Source: Azospirillum fermentarium (lineage in GTDB: Bacteria > Pseudomonadota > Alphaproteobacteria > Azospirillales > Azospirillaceae). Taken from it: DNA of 64,000 nucleotides. The stretch spans positions 520,001-584,000 of the forward strand of contig NZ_JAOQNH010000001.1 of assembly GCF_025961205.1 (NCBI RefSeq), read 5' to 3'. Below, piece by piece: positions 46,843-55,027 of the stretch. A model generated the notes under the pieces. That model did no database searches and had not been told where the DNA came from. It worked only from the letters and a program-made list of their open reading frames with translations. Each line of letters opens with the position of its first letter. Within the stretch, counting starts at the first letter, position 1. The position numbers and the translations under genes are program-made.

Positions 46843-47148
46843 TTACTGCGGAGCGCCGATCTGGCCGATGAAGATGGCCACGTGATCCTCGGGGCCCATG
46901 CCATAGCCTTTGAAAGCCCCCTTCGGCACGGCGAATTCCCCCTTGCCGCTCAATTGGCCGCCGATCCTGTAATGGGCGCCTTCCACGAAGGCCGGGCGGT
47001 CCCGGTCCACGTTGACCTTTACCGTGACCGCACCGATATTGACGGTGATGACGACCGCGGTCGCACCCGACACAAGAACAAGGCCGTCTTCGGAGGCCAC
47101 ATGAACATCCGTCGCGTTCGGCAGAGCGACATCCACATTACCGGTCAT
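46843..47148 (-). CDS. small hypothetical protein upstream of the DUF4157 gene
   Basis: A 101-aa, Val/Gly-rich, probably all-beta protein (LVLVSGATAVVITVNIGAVT, VKVNVDRDRPAFVEGAHYRI, FAVPKGAFKGYGMGPEDHVA). Strong ggaaagga ribosome-binding site before the ATG. Same strand as the DUF4157 gene, 269 bp ahead of it; that gap is AT-rich near the DUF4157 start and has no gene. No family recognised. A partner, chaperone or immunity role is possible but only from position. Confidence 0.65.
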   Translation of the reverse strand: MTGNVDVALPNATDVHVASEDGLVLVSGATAVVITVNIGAVTVKVNVDRDRPAFVEGAHYRIGGQLSGKGEFAVPKGAFKGYGMGPEDHVAIFIGQIGAPQ

Positions 47149-47373
47149 AAATATATTCCTTTCCGATATTTATCAGGCATTTCCCTTTGCAGTAATGATC
47201 ATAGCTTTCATAAAAATATAGTGTCAATTTATTTCCATAGAGAGCGAAGGGCGCGCCTCTTCACTCATATGTAACCTATTTATTGGCAGGAATACTGTGC
47301 TTTGGGAAAGAGGGGAGCGGTGCCGTGGCCCGGCCCGCAACGGGCCAGCGGCGTTTCCGGCCCGAAGCCGGCC

Positions 47374-48201
47374 TCACGCCCGCTCCAGCACCACCTTCAC
47401 ATCCATGGGCCGGGCGAAGAAGGGGGCGGAGGTCACCAGCACCCCGGCCCCGGCGGCGGCATAGGCGGCGGCGTTGTCTTCGGTAACGCCCCCGGCGGCG
47501 GCGATGACCGGCTTCCCGGCCAGCCCGGCCAGCGCCGCGGCCACCGCGCGCACCTGCTCGGGCGTGAATTTCTCAAGCTGCAGCACCCCGGCCCCGGCGC
47601 GGGCGAAGGTCACGGCGTCGTCCACCGACGCCACCTCCACCACCACCGTCTTTTCCGGCAGCCGGCGTTTCAGCTCCGCCATCCACGCCGCCGGGTCGCC
47701 GGACAGAAAGGCGCGGTGCTCGGGGAACACCAGCACGGTTTCCGACAGCCCCAGCCGGTGCATCACCGCCCCGCCGGCGGCCACCGCCCGCACGGCGATG
47801 TCCTTGGTGCCGGGGGCGTTCTTGCGGGTGCAGGCCACCGGCACCCCGGCGGCGGCGTCCACGATGGCCCGCGCCCGGGTGGCGATGCCGGCGGCGTGCT
47901 CCACCAGCGTCTGCCCCACCTTCCACGCATGGTGCAGCGCCTGCGCCGGGCCGCGGGCGGTCAGGAACACCTGTCCCGCCCCGGCCCGCGTGCCGCTGGG
48001 CTCCACCCGGTCCACCACCCCGCCGGCCAGCTCGATCATGCGGGCCGCCTCTTCGGTGCAGGCCAGCACCATGGGGGCGCGGGCGGCGAAGCTCATGCGC
48101 CCCGGCTCAGCGCCGATGCCCAGCGCCGCGGTGGTCAGGTCGCCATGGGGGGCGTCCTGCCCCAGCAAATCGTCAAGCCGCTGATCGGACAGGCGCCGCA
48201 T
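47374..48201 (-). CDS. modD: ModD, NadC-like protein of molybdenum loci
   Basis: A 275-aa protein with the quinolinate phosphoribosyltransferase fold. It starts MRRLSDQRLDDLLGQDAPHG and has DLTTAALG, the ACTRKNAPGTKDIAVRAV motif typical of ModD (NadC has TRKTTPGLR), GGAVMHRLGLSETVLVFPEH, VEVASVDDAVTFARAGAGVL and PVIAAAGGVTEDNAAAYAAA. ModD is named from its place in molybdate transport operons; its reaction is not settled. Here it is last in the yggT-folD-corA run, 27 bp after corA, with no modABC in the window. Confidence 0.85.
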   Translation of the reverse strand: MRRLSDQRLDDLLGQDAPHGDLTTAALGIGAEPGRMSFAARAPMVLACTEEAARMIELAGGVVDRVEPSGTRAGAGQVFLTARGPAQALHHAWKVGQTLVEHAAGIATRARAIVDAAAGVPVACTRKNAPGTKDIAVRAVAAGGAVMHRLGLSETVLVFPEHRAFLSGDPAAWMAELKRRLPEKTVVVEVASVDDAVTFARAGAGVLQLEKFTPEQVRAVAAALAGLAGKPVIAAAGGVTEDNAAAYAAAGAGVLVTSAPFFARPMDVKVVLERA

Positions 48202-48228
48202 GGATCATCCCCTCACGTCGTGAAAACC

Positions 48229-49215
48229 CTACAGCCAGCCCCGGCGGCGGAAGTACCAGAGCGGCAGAACCGCCGACAGCACCATCAGCACGATGGCCAT
48301 GGGATAGCCCCATTCCCAGTGCAGTTCCGGCATGAACTCGAAGTTCATGCCATAGGCCGAGGCGATCAGCGTCGGCGGCATCAGCGCCACCGCCACCACC
48401 GAGAAGATCTTGATGATGGCGTTCTGTTCGATGTTGATGAGGCCCAGCGTGGCATCCAGCAAAAAGCTGGTTTCCTGGCTGAGGAACCCCGACTGCTCGT
48501 TCAGGGAGCGCAAGTCGCGGGACAGGATCTTCAGCACCGCCTTCTGCTCCTTGCTCAGCCGCCCGGCGGTGACCGAGGTGAGGAAGGCCACCAGCCGGTC
48601 CAGACCGGCCAGACAGTCGCGCACCTTGTGCGTCAGGTCGCCGGCCCGCCCGATGCCGCGCAGCACATCCTGAAGCTCGTCGGGCTTCTTGCTGCTGCCC
48701 GGCCCCCGGTCCAGGGAATCGGTGAAGACGCGGCTGGACAGGTTGTCGATGCGCGCGCCGATCAGTTCCAGCACGTCGGCCACCCGGTCCACCACCGCGT
48801 CCAGAATGCCCAGCAGCGCATCCTCGGCGCTGGCCAGCAGCTCCGGCTGCCGGCCCGTGCGCACGGCGAAGGTGGCGACCGAGCGCGGTTCGGTGAAGCG
48901 CACGGTGATCATGTAGCGCTGGGTCAGGACGAAGGTCAGTTCCGCCTGCACCGGGCTGGGGGTGTCGGCCCGGGCGATGACCGGGGTGGTCAGATAGATG
49001 GCGTCGTTTTCCACATAAAGCTGGCTCGACGCCTCGATCTCCTTCATCTCCTCGCGGGTGGGCAGGTCGCAGCCGGTGACGGCGCCGATGTGGCGCCGCT
49101 CCGCTTCGTCGGGACGCAGCAGGTCGATCCACACCGTGCCCTCGGGCAACGGTTCGCCACAGGCCAGCGGCTGTTCGATCACCCGCCCGCCGACGCGGGC
49201 GTGGACCGTAATCAC
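48229..49215 (-). CDS. corA: CorA-family divalent metal ion transporter
   Basis: A 328-aa inner-membrane Mg2+/Co2+ channel protein. The long cytoplasmic N-terminal part contains [40 protein letters not shown] and the stalk helix ending [20 protein letters not shown]. The two C-terminal helices carry the signature [11 protein letters not shown] (GMN) between [20 protein letters not shown] and [20 protein letters not shown]. The GTG start at 49215 shares bases with the folD TGA (GTGA overlap, 49212-49215), so translation is coupled. Confidence 0.93.
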   Translation of the reverse strand: MITVHARVGGRVIEQPLACGEPLPEGTVWIDLLRPDEAERRHIGAVTGCDLPTREEMKEIEASSQLYVENDAIYLTTPVIARADTPSPVQAELTFVLTQRYMITVRFTEPRSVATFAVRTGRQPELLASAEDALLGILDAVVDRVADVLELIGARIDNLSSRVFTDSLDRGPGSSKKPDELQDVLRGIGRAGDLTHKVRDCLAGLDRLVAFLTSVTAGRLSKEQKAVLKILSRDLRSLNEQSGFLSQETSFLLDATLGLINIEQNAIIKIFSVVAVALMPPTLIASAYGMNFEFMPELHWEWGYPMAIVLMVLSAVLPLWYFRRRGWL

Positions 49216-50114
49216 GCGGTGGCCTCGGCCGGCTCCGGCGCGCCCACGGCGCGGCAGGCCAGCGTCAGCGTGTTCAGCATCAGGCACGCGATGGTCATCG
49301 GCCCCACCCCACCCGGAACCGGGGTGATGGCCCCGGCCACCGTGACCGCCTCGTCATAGGCGACGTCGCCCACCAGCTTGGTCTTGCCCGGCTCGGTGGC
49401 GGGCACGCGGTTGATGCCCACGTCGATCACCACCGCACCGGGTTTCACCCAGTCGCCGCGGATCATCTCGGGCCGGCCCACGGCGGCGACCAGGATGTCG
49501 GCGCGCCGGCATTCGTCCGCCAGATCGCGGGTGCGCGAATGGGCGATGGTCACCGTGCAGTCGGCGGCCAGCAGCAGGTGCGCCATGGGCTTGCCGACGA
49601 TGTTCGACCGCCCGACCACCAGCGCCCGCTGCCCCTTGAGGTCACGGCCCAGCACGTCGCGGATCAGCAGCAGGCTGCCCAGCGGGGTGCAGGGCACGGT
49701 GGCCCCCGGCAGCCCCGCCGCCAGCCGCCCGGCGTTGACCACGTGGAAGCCGTCGGCGTCCTTGCCCGGGTCGATGGCGCCCAGAACCTTTTGCGTGTCG
49801 ATGTGGGCCGGCAGCGGCAACTGCACCAGAATGCCGTGGACGGTGGGATCGGCGTTGAGCGCGGCGATGAGGGTCAGCAGCTCCGCTTCCGTCATCGAGG
49901 CCGGGTGGTGGTGGTCGAAGGACGCCATCCCCAGCTCCACCAGCGCCCGTTCCTTGGAACGGACATAGACCTGGCTGGCCGGGTCTTCGCCCACCAGCAC
50001 CACCGCCAGACCGGGGGTGACGCCGTGGCTGGCCTTGAGATCCGCCACGCCCTGGGCCACGCGGGACCGCAGCCCCTGGGCGAACGCCTTGCCGTCGATG
50101 ATCCGTGCGCTCAT
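49212..50114 (-). CDS. folD: bifunctional methylenetetrahydrofolate dehydrogenase / cyclohydrolase
   Basis: A 300-aa cytosolic enzyme of one-carbon metabolism making formyl-THF via methenyl-THF. Motifs: [20 protein letters not shown] with the Tyr and Lys of the active site, [64 protein letters not shown] and [23 protein letters not shown] at 50114 ([11 protein letters not shown]). Supplies 10-formyl-THF to purH, which lies elsewhere in the window. Third gene of the minus-strand operon. Confidence 0.98.
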   Translation of the reverse strand: MSARIIDGKAFAQGLRSRVAQGVADLKASHGVTPGLAVVLVGEDPASQVYVRSKERALVELGMASFDHHHPASMTEAELLTLIAALNADPTVHGILVQLPLPAHIDTQKVLGAIDPGKDADGFHVVNAGRLAAGLPGATVPCTPLGSLLLIRDVLGRDLKGQRALVVGRSNIVGKPMAHLLLAADCTVTIAHSRTRDLADECRRADILVAAVGRPEMIRGDWVKPGAVVIDVGINRVPATEPGKTKLVGDVAYDEAVTVAGAITPVPGGVGPMTIACLMLNTLTLACRAVGAPEPAEATA

Positions 50115-50157
50115 ACCCTCGACACTCCCTATCCTGTTGGCCCCTGCCCCGTCGGGT

Positions 50158-50466
50158 TCAGTCCGGCACGGCGAGCCGGGAAAGCAGTTCCGCCGGGTCG
50201 CCCGCCACATGCACAATCTTGTTCCGGTCGGTGGCACCCGCCACCACGCGGATGCCGCTCTTGGGCACCCGCCACGCCTTGGACAACAGCTTGACCACGG
50301 CCTCGTTGGCCTTGCCGTCCTCGGGCACCGCGGTTACCGACACCTTCAGCACCCGCCCGCCGCCGGCGGTGTCGGCCAGACCGGCGATGGCGTTGCGCGA
50401 CGCCTTGGGCGTCACCCGCAGATGCACCCGTACCCCGTCGGCCACCGCCTCGAACGGCCCGGCCAC
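50158..50466 (-). CDS. yggU: DUF167 (YggU) family protein
   Basis: A 102-aa protein of the small alpha/beta YggU family: [20 protein letters not shown], then [20 protein letters not shown] and [20 protein letters not shown]. Function unknown. Begins 4 bp after the yggT stop; the yggT-yggU pairing is widespread in proteobacteria. Confidence 0.93.
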   Translation of the reverse strand: MAGPFEAVADGVRVHLRVTPKASRNAIAGLADTAGGGRVLKVSVTAVPEDGKANEAVVKLLSKAWRVPKSGIRVVAGATDRNKIVHVAGDPAELLSRLAVPD

Positions 50467-50470
50467 CGGA

Positions 50471-50758
50471 TCAGAACCCGCGCGGCCAGTATTCGGCCAG
50501 CAGGTTGCGGACGAAGAAGATCAGCAGGATCAGAACCATCGGCGACAGGTCGATGCCGCCCATGTTGGGCATCACCCGGCGGATGGGGGCGATCGCCGGC
50601 TCCGTCACCCGGTACAGGAAATCGCCGATGGCATAGACCGCCCGGTTGCGGGTGTTGACCACGTTGAACGCGACCAGCCAGCTCAGCACCGCCGAGGCGA
50701 TGAGCAGCCATACGAAAATCCCCAGCACCGTGTCGATCAGCAGATACAGCGCTATCAT
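50471..50758 (-). CDS. yggT: YggT family integral membrane protein
   Basis: A 95-aa membrane protein with two hydrophobic segments ([20 protein letters not shown] and [20 protein letters not shown]) and the family loop [18 protein letters not shown]. Related proteins are linked to osmotic tolerance or cell/chloroplast division. First gene of the operon running to modD. A good cagggggga site precedes the ATG. Confidence 0.93.
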   Translation of the reverse strand: MIALYLLIDTVLGIFVWLLIASAVLSWLVAFNVVNTRNRAVYAIGDFLYRVTEPAIAPIRRVMPNMGGIDLSPMVLILLIFFVRNLLAEYWPRGF

Positions 50759-50881
50759 GGTGGTCGGTTCCCCCCTGGTTTTCCGAGAACGTGGCCGCGT
50801 TGCGCGGGCACCCTAAACGCTTGGGTCGAGGTGGGCAAGGGGCGGCGGTTATACAATAGGGGCGTTGCCCCCATACCCCCA

Positions 50882-50902
50882 CCAAAGGCCGGCGGCCTTT
50901 GG
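50882..50902. other. hairpin upstream of the tRNA promoter
   Basis: CCAAAGGCC/GGCCTTTGG, 9-bp stem with a 3-nt loop, between yggT and the tRNA gene. A second small hairpin (GGGGC/GCCCC) lies about 20 bp before it. No T-tract on either strand. Confidence 0.5.
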
Positions 50903-50923
50903 CAACCATCGGATAAAAAGATG

Positions 50924-50952
50924 TTGACAGAGGGGCGCCCCATCCCCTATAT
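50924..50952 (+). promoter_or_regulatory. sigma70 promoter of tRNA-Ala
   Basis: TTGACA (50924-50929), 17-bp spacer, CTATAT (50947-50952), about 30 bp before the tRNA 5' end. CTATAT is a common alphaproteobacterial -10 form. Confidence 0.85.
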
Positions 50953-50982
50953 CCCGGCCCACGCCGGAACGACGGTGTGTGT

Positions 50983-51058
50983 GGGGCCGTAGCTCAGCTG
51001 GGAGAGCGACGCGTTCGCAATGCGTAGGTCGGGAGTTCGATCCTCCTCGGCTCCACCA
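50983..51058 (+). tRNA. tRNA-Ala, anticodon CGC
   Basis: 76 nt with encoded CCA. Acceptor stem GGGGCCG pairs with CGGCTCC and includes the G3-U70 pair that marks alanine tRNAs. D arm AGCTCAGCTGGGAGAGC; anticodon loop TTCGCAA with CGC at 51016-51018 (position 34-36), reading GCG; T loop GTTCGATCC. The anticodon stem closes with a G-U pair. Confidence 0.97.
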
Positions 51059-51080
51059 ATTTTCCCGATGCTCGATTGAT

Positions 51081-51115
51081 GGCAGGACCGGTTCACGGTT
51101 TCCTGCCTTTTTCGT
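51081..51115 (+). terminator. intrinsic terminator of the tRNA gene
   Basis: GGCAGGA (51081-51087) pairs with TCCTGCC (51101-51107), the stem extending inward with CCG/CGG, followed by TTTTTCGTTTT. Confidence 0.88.
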
Positions 51116-51451
51116 TTTGGCCTCCCTGCGTTGGCCCCCTTCCCCACAGCGCCGCCGTTTTTTTGTTGTCGTGTGCTGCAAATATTATTTTTTATGAACG
51201 GCACAAAAACACAAACGCATTAAATAAATATTCGCAGCCACATTGTTTGTTACCATCAGTAAACCAAGAAAATTTATTGCGCATCGTCATGCGTATAGGT
51301 TTCATTAATTTTTCCATCTTACGATTTTGACTGTGAGGAAAAGCAGAATTCAAAAATCAGGACGCGTTGGCGGCAAAAGCCACAAGGATCAATTTTACCG
51401 CTCTCCCGCTCCTGAATTTCGGCCGCTCCGATTGTGCGGCATGGGGATATC
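51116..51451. other. AT-rich upstream region of the DctP gene
   Basis: About 335 bp without a gene, markedly AT-rich between 51170 and 51330. It must carry the promoter of the binding-protein gene; I could not fix its boxes. No repeat ends or integrase are next to the tRNA 3' end, so I see no island here. Confidence 0.5.
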
Positions 51452-52441
51452 ATGAAAATCAGACATCTGCTCGCCGCCGCCGTTGCCGCCGTCTGCCTGC
51501 ACGCGGCTGTTTCCGCCCCCGCCCAGGCCCAGGACGCCCGTCCCTTGAAGTTCGGCTATATCCTGGCCCCGGATTCCCAGCTTGGCGCCGGAGCCGCAGC
51601 CTTTGCCGCCGCCCTGGAAAAACAGGCGCCGGGCCGGTACAAGATCGACCAGTTCCCCAACTCCACCCTCGGCGGCGAGGTGGAGATGATCAAGGGCATC
51701 CAGATCGGTGCGGTCGATCTGGCCTTCATCACCGGGGCGCCCCTGCCCAACTTCGTTCCCGAAGCCGGCGTCATCAACATCCCCTTCCTGTTCCGCGACA
51801 CCGCGCACGCCTATGCGGTGCTCGACGGCCCCATCGGCCAGGATCTGCTGACCAAGTTCGCCGCCAAGGACATCGTGGCCCTGGCGTGGGGCGAAAACGG
51901 CATGCGCCATCTGACCAACGCCAAGCGCCCGGTCACCACCCCCGCCGACGTGCAGGGGTTGAAGCTGCGCACGCCCCAGTCGGAGGTCATCATGGCCGGG
52001 TTCAAGGCGCTGAACGCCGACGCCAGCCCGTTGCCCTTCCCCCAGCTTTACGACGCGCTGAAGGCGGGCCAGTTCGACGGACAGGAAAACCCCATCGCCA
52101 CCATCATCGCGTCGAAATTCGATCAGGTGCAAAAGCATCTGACCCTGACCGCCCATGTGTACGATCCGGCGGTGGTGGTGGTGTCGCCCGACCTGTGGGC
52201 CGAGCTGTCCGACACGGACAAGACCGCCTTCACCGCCGCGGCCAAGGCCGCCGCCGCCGCGTCCCGCACCTATGCCGCCGAGGCCGAGGCCAAGGGTGTC
52301 GCCCAGTTGGAAAAGGCCGGGATGCAGGTGGTCCGCACCGTGGACCGCGCCGCCTTCGCCAAGGCGGTCGAACCCGCCATGCCGGCGCTGGAGGCCAAGT
52401 TCGGCGCCGATCTCGTCCGTCAGATCCGCTCGGCCCAATAA
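51452..52441 (+). CDS. TRAP transporter substrate-binding protein, DctP family
   Basis: A 329-aa periplasmic protein with a signal peptide (MKIRHLLAAAVAAVCLHAAV, cleavage near AQAQD). DctP features: LKFGYILAPDSQLGAGAAAF, FPNSTLGGEVEMIKGIQIGA, INIPFLFRDTAHAYAVLDGP and the ligand-pairing region GLKLRTPQSEVIMAGFKALN with the conserved carboxylate-binding Arg. Likely ligand a C4-dicarboxylate or other carboxylic acid. No DctQ/DctM membrane genes are adjacent. A chemoreceptor gene follows 103 bp downstream in the same direction, so it may serve chemotaxis. Confidence 0.92.
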   Translation: MKIRHLLAAAVAAVCLHAAVSAPAQAQDARPLKFGYILAPDSQLGAGAAAFAAALEKQAPGRYKIDQFPNSTLGGEVEMIKGIQIGAVDLAFITGAPLPNFVPEAGVINIPFLFRDTAHAYAVLDGPIGQDLLTKFAAKDIVALAWGENGMRHLTNAKRPVTTPADVQGLKLRTPQSEVIMAGFKALNADASPLPFPQLYDALKAGQFDGQENPIATIIASKFDQVQKHLTLTAHVYDPAVVVVSPDLWAELSDTDKTAFTAAAKAAAAASRTYAAEAEAKGVAQLEKAGMQVVRTVDRAAFAKAVEPAMPALEAKFGADLVRQIRSAQ

Positions 52442-52462
52442 CGTCAGGCCCAATAACGTCAG
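52433..52462. repeat. 15-bp tandem duplication across the DctP stop
   Basis: Two exact copies of gcccaataacgtcag (52433-52447 and 52448-52462). The first contains the last codons and the TAA of the DctP gene; the second is untranslated. A recent duplication. Confidence 0.85.
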
Positions 52463-52544
52463 GAAAGCCTGGGGGCCGCCGCCCGCGGCTCCCGTCCGGC
52501 ACGGCCCCGCCCGCCCCACGGGCAGGGCCGGAAGGAGATACGCC

Positions 52545-54578
52545 ATGGAAACCAGCCATCCCCGGCCCTGGGGCGTCGGCGCCCTGTCCATCCGCACGCG
52601 CATCCTGCTCAGCGCCTTCGCCACCGTCGGGCTGATCGTGGTGCTGAACGTCTCGACCTTGCGCGGCGTGGCCACCGTCGAAGCGACCGTCGAAACGGTC
52701 AAAACCGACACCGACGCCGTGGCCGCCGTGCAGGACACGGTGGCGGCGTTCAAGGGACTGGAACAGGCCATCGTCACCTATGCCCTGTTCGAGACCGAAA
52801 CCACCCAGAAGACCGCCGAAACCGCGGCCAAGGCGCTGGGGGATGCGGTGGACCGGCTGGACCGCACCACCCAGGGTACCCGGCTGGCCCAAGGGGCCGC
52901 GGATCTCCGCCAGAACCACGCCCGCTTTTCCGCCGCCGGGGCCGCGGTGATCGACAGCGTGGGCCGCCGCCGCGCCGCCACCGCCGAACTGCACAAGGCG
53001 GCGACCGAGCTTCAGACGGTCCATTCGGCGCTGCAATCCCTGTTCGTGCGCGACAACAACGCCGCCTTGCTGTCCATCACCCTGCGTCTGGGCGATTCCC
53101 AGCGCACCGGGGCCACGGCGGCGCTGCGCTATCTGTCGTCCCGCAACCCCGCCGACAGCGGCACCGCGCTGAACGAGGTGGCGGCCTCGCGCCGGCTGAC
53201 CGCCGACCTGCTGGCCGCGGGTCAGGCGCTGCCGCGGGTCCAGCGGCTGGGCAAGGCGTTCGACGCCGCCCTGACCGTCTATGAAAACGCCCTGCGCACC
53301 GCCACGCAGAGCACCGACGGCACCGACGCCGCCCTGGCCGACGTCACCGCCCTGGCGGCCCGTGTGGGAACCGCCGGCGAAGCCCTGGACGCCGACGCCG
53401 GGCACGGGCTGACCGGATCGCTGTCGGCCATGGCGGCGTCGGTGCGCAACACCCGTGACACCAACCTGTGGGTGTCGGGGCTGGCGGTGATTCTGGGCAT
53501 CGGGCTGGCCGTGGGGGTCAGCCGGTCGATCAACGCCCAGATCCGCACCCTGTCGTCGCTGATGGCCCGGCTGGCCGCCAACGACCTGAACACGGCGGTG
53601 GTGATGACCGAGCGCCACGACCAGATCGGCGCCATGGCCCGCGCCGTGGCGGTGTTCAAGACCAACGCCGAGGCCAAGATCCGGCTGGAAGCCCAGCAGA
53701 CCGAACTGGCCCAGCGGGCGGAGGAGGACAAGCGCCGGGCCATGACCCGGCTGGCCGACAGCTTCGAGCAGACCGTCGGCGGCGTGATCCGTGCCGTGGT
53801 GACCGAGGCGGAGGGGATCGAGGACCGCGCCCAGAAGATGACCCAGGCCGCCGGCCAGACCAGCCATCTGGCCACCGACGTGGTGGCGGCGACCGAACAG
53901 ACCTTCGCCAGCGTGCAGACCGTGGCCTCGGCCACCAAGCAGCTCTCGGGGTCCATCAGCGGCATCGGCCAGCAGGTGAGCCAGTCGTCGCAGATCGCCC
54001 GCGAGGCGGTGACCGTCGCCGGCCGCGCCAACACCAAGGTGGAGGGGCTGGCCTCGGCGGTGGAGCACATCGGCACGGTGGTGGAACTCATCAACGCCAT
54101 CGCCGCCCAGACCAACCTGCTGGCGCTGAACGCCACCATCGAAGCCGCGCGCGCCGGGGCCGCCGGCAAGGGGTTCGCCGTGGTGGCGAGCGAGGTGAAG
54201 CAGCTTGCCAACCAGACCGCCAAGGCCACCGGCGACATCGCCGCCCAGGTGACCACCATCCAGGCGATCACCGGCGAGGCGGTGCAGGAGATCAAGAACG
54301 TCGCCGGCATCATCGTGCGCATCGACGCGGTGTCCGCCGCCATCGCCCAGGCGGTGGAGGAACAGGGTGCGGCCACCGGCGAAATCGCCCAGAACGTGCT
54401 TCAGGCCACCCGCGGCACGGAAACGGTGACCAGCGACATCGTGCAGGTGAACCAGTCCGCCGAACTGACCGGCACGGCGGCCCATCAGGTGCTGGATTCG
54501 GCCCAGGAGCTGGCCCGCCAGTCCGACAACCTGCGCCAGGAGGTCAACCGCTTCCTCGCCGGCATCCGCGCAGCGTAG
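52545..54578 (+). CDS. methyl-accepting chemotaxis protein with helical-bundle sensor
   Basis: A 677-aa chemoreceptor. ATG at 52545 after a ggaaggagata site. Helix 1 about 20-38; a long all-helical periplasmic region (about 40-300; VQDTVAAFKGLEQAIVTYAL, LVQ-type bundle with many Ala and Thr); helix 2 about 307-326; HAMP (SINAQIRTLSSLMARLAAND); signalling hairpin [20 protein letters not shown] and [14 protein letters not shown]. The periplasmic part is about 260 aa, suggesting a HBM-like double bundle. Probably co-transcribed with the DctP gene, whose product could be its ligand carrier. Confidence 0.94.
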   Translation: METSHPRPWGVGALSIRTRILLSAFATVGLIVVLNVSTLRGVATVEATVETVKTDTDAVAAVQDTVAAFKGLEQAIVTYALFETETTQKTAETAAKALGDAVDRLDRTTQGTRLAQGAADLRQNHARFSAAGAAVIDSVGRRRAATAELHKAATELQTVHSALQSLFVRDNNAALLSITLRLGDSQRTGATAALRYLSSRNPADSGTALNEVAASRRLTADLLAAGQALPRVQRLGKAFDAALTVYENALRTATQSTDGTDAALADVTALAARVGTAGEALDADAGHGLTGSLSAMAASVRNTRDTNLWVSGLAVILGIGLAVGVSRSINAQIRTLSSLMARLAANDLNTAVVMTERHDQIGAMARAVAVFKTNAEAKIRLEAQQTELAQRAEEDKRRAMTRLADSFEQTVGGVIRAVVTEAEGIEDRAQKMTQAAGQTSHLATDVVAATEQTFASVQTVASATKQLSGSISGIGQQVSQSSQIAREAVTVAGRANTKVEGLASAVEHIGTVVELINAIAAQTNLLALNATIEAARAGAAGKGFAVVASEVKQLANQTAKATGDIAAQVTTIQAITGEAVQEIKNVAGIIVRIDAVSAAIAQAVEEQGAATGEIAQNVLQATRGTETVTSDIVQVNQSAELTGTAAHQVLDSAQELARQSDNLRQEVNRFLAGIRAA

Positions 54579-54606
54579 GGAGACTTTGCTCCCAGAGGAA
54601 GAGATT

Positions 54607-54640
54607 GAGGATATGTTATCGGCGGCATATCCTCATTTTT
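54607..54640 (+). terminator. intrinsic terminator after the second mcp
   Basis: GAGGATATG (54607-54615) pairs with CATATCCTC (54626-54634), 10-nt loop, followed by ATTTTT. It might double as an operator for the antitoxin-like gene 40 bp downstream. Confidence 0.75.
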
Positions 54641-54679
54641 CCATGACGGTACCGGCTGAACACACCGACGGCTGATTCC

Positions 54680-55021
54680 ATGAGCGGACGCCACGGCTTT
54701 TCCGCATTGCGCGACGGCATGACGCCGGAGCGGCAGGCGCGGATCGCCGCAAAGACCGATGCCTTGCGCCAGGAAATGGCGCTCGGCGAACGGCGGGAAG
54801 CCCGCCGGCGGACCCAGGCCAGCTTGGGCGAAACGCTCAACGTGGATCAATCGGCCATCGCGAAGATGGAGAAGCGCACCGACATGTACGTCAGCAACCT
54901 GCGCCGCTTCATTCAGGCCATGGGCGGGGAATTGCGCGTGGTGGCGCATTTCCCCAAAGGCGATGTCGTGATTACGAACTTTGCCGACGCCGGGGACGGG
55001 CCACCCCACCCCCGACCGTAA
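54680..55021 (+). CDS. HigA-like XRE antitoxin/transcription factor, orphan
   Basis: A 113-aa DNA-binding protein. The HTH is in RRRTQASLGETLNVDQSAIA and KMEKRTDMYVSNLRRFIQAM, followed by GGELRVVAHFPKGDVVI, the usual ending of antitoxins paired with RelE/HigB-type toxins. No toxin-sized frame lies upstream (only 101 bp to the mcp) and glnD is convergent 6 bp downstream. So it is either an orphan that lost its toxin or a free regulator. Confidence 0.8.
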   Translation: MSGRHGFSALRDGMTPERQARIAAKTDALRQEMALGERREARRRTQASLGETLNVDQSAIAKMEKRTDMYVSNLRRFIQAMGGELRVVAHFPKGDVVITNFADAGDGPPHPRP

Positions 55022-55027
55022 CCCCTC

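Noticed and set aside
46843-47148. PAAR or spike protein for a contractile system
   Set aside because: Beta-rich, but it lacks the PAAR repeats and any contractile neighbours.
50983-51451. tRNA-Ala as an integration site for an island
   Set aside because: No integrase, no repeat of the tRNA 3' end and ordinary genes follow.
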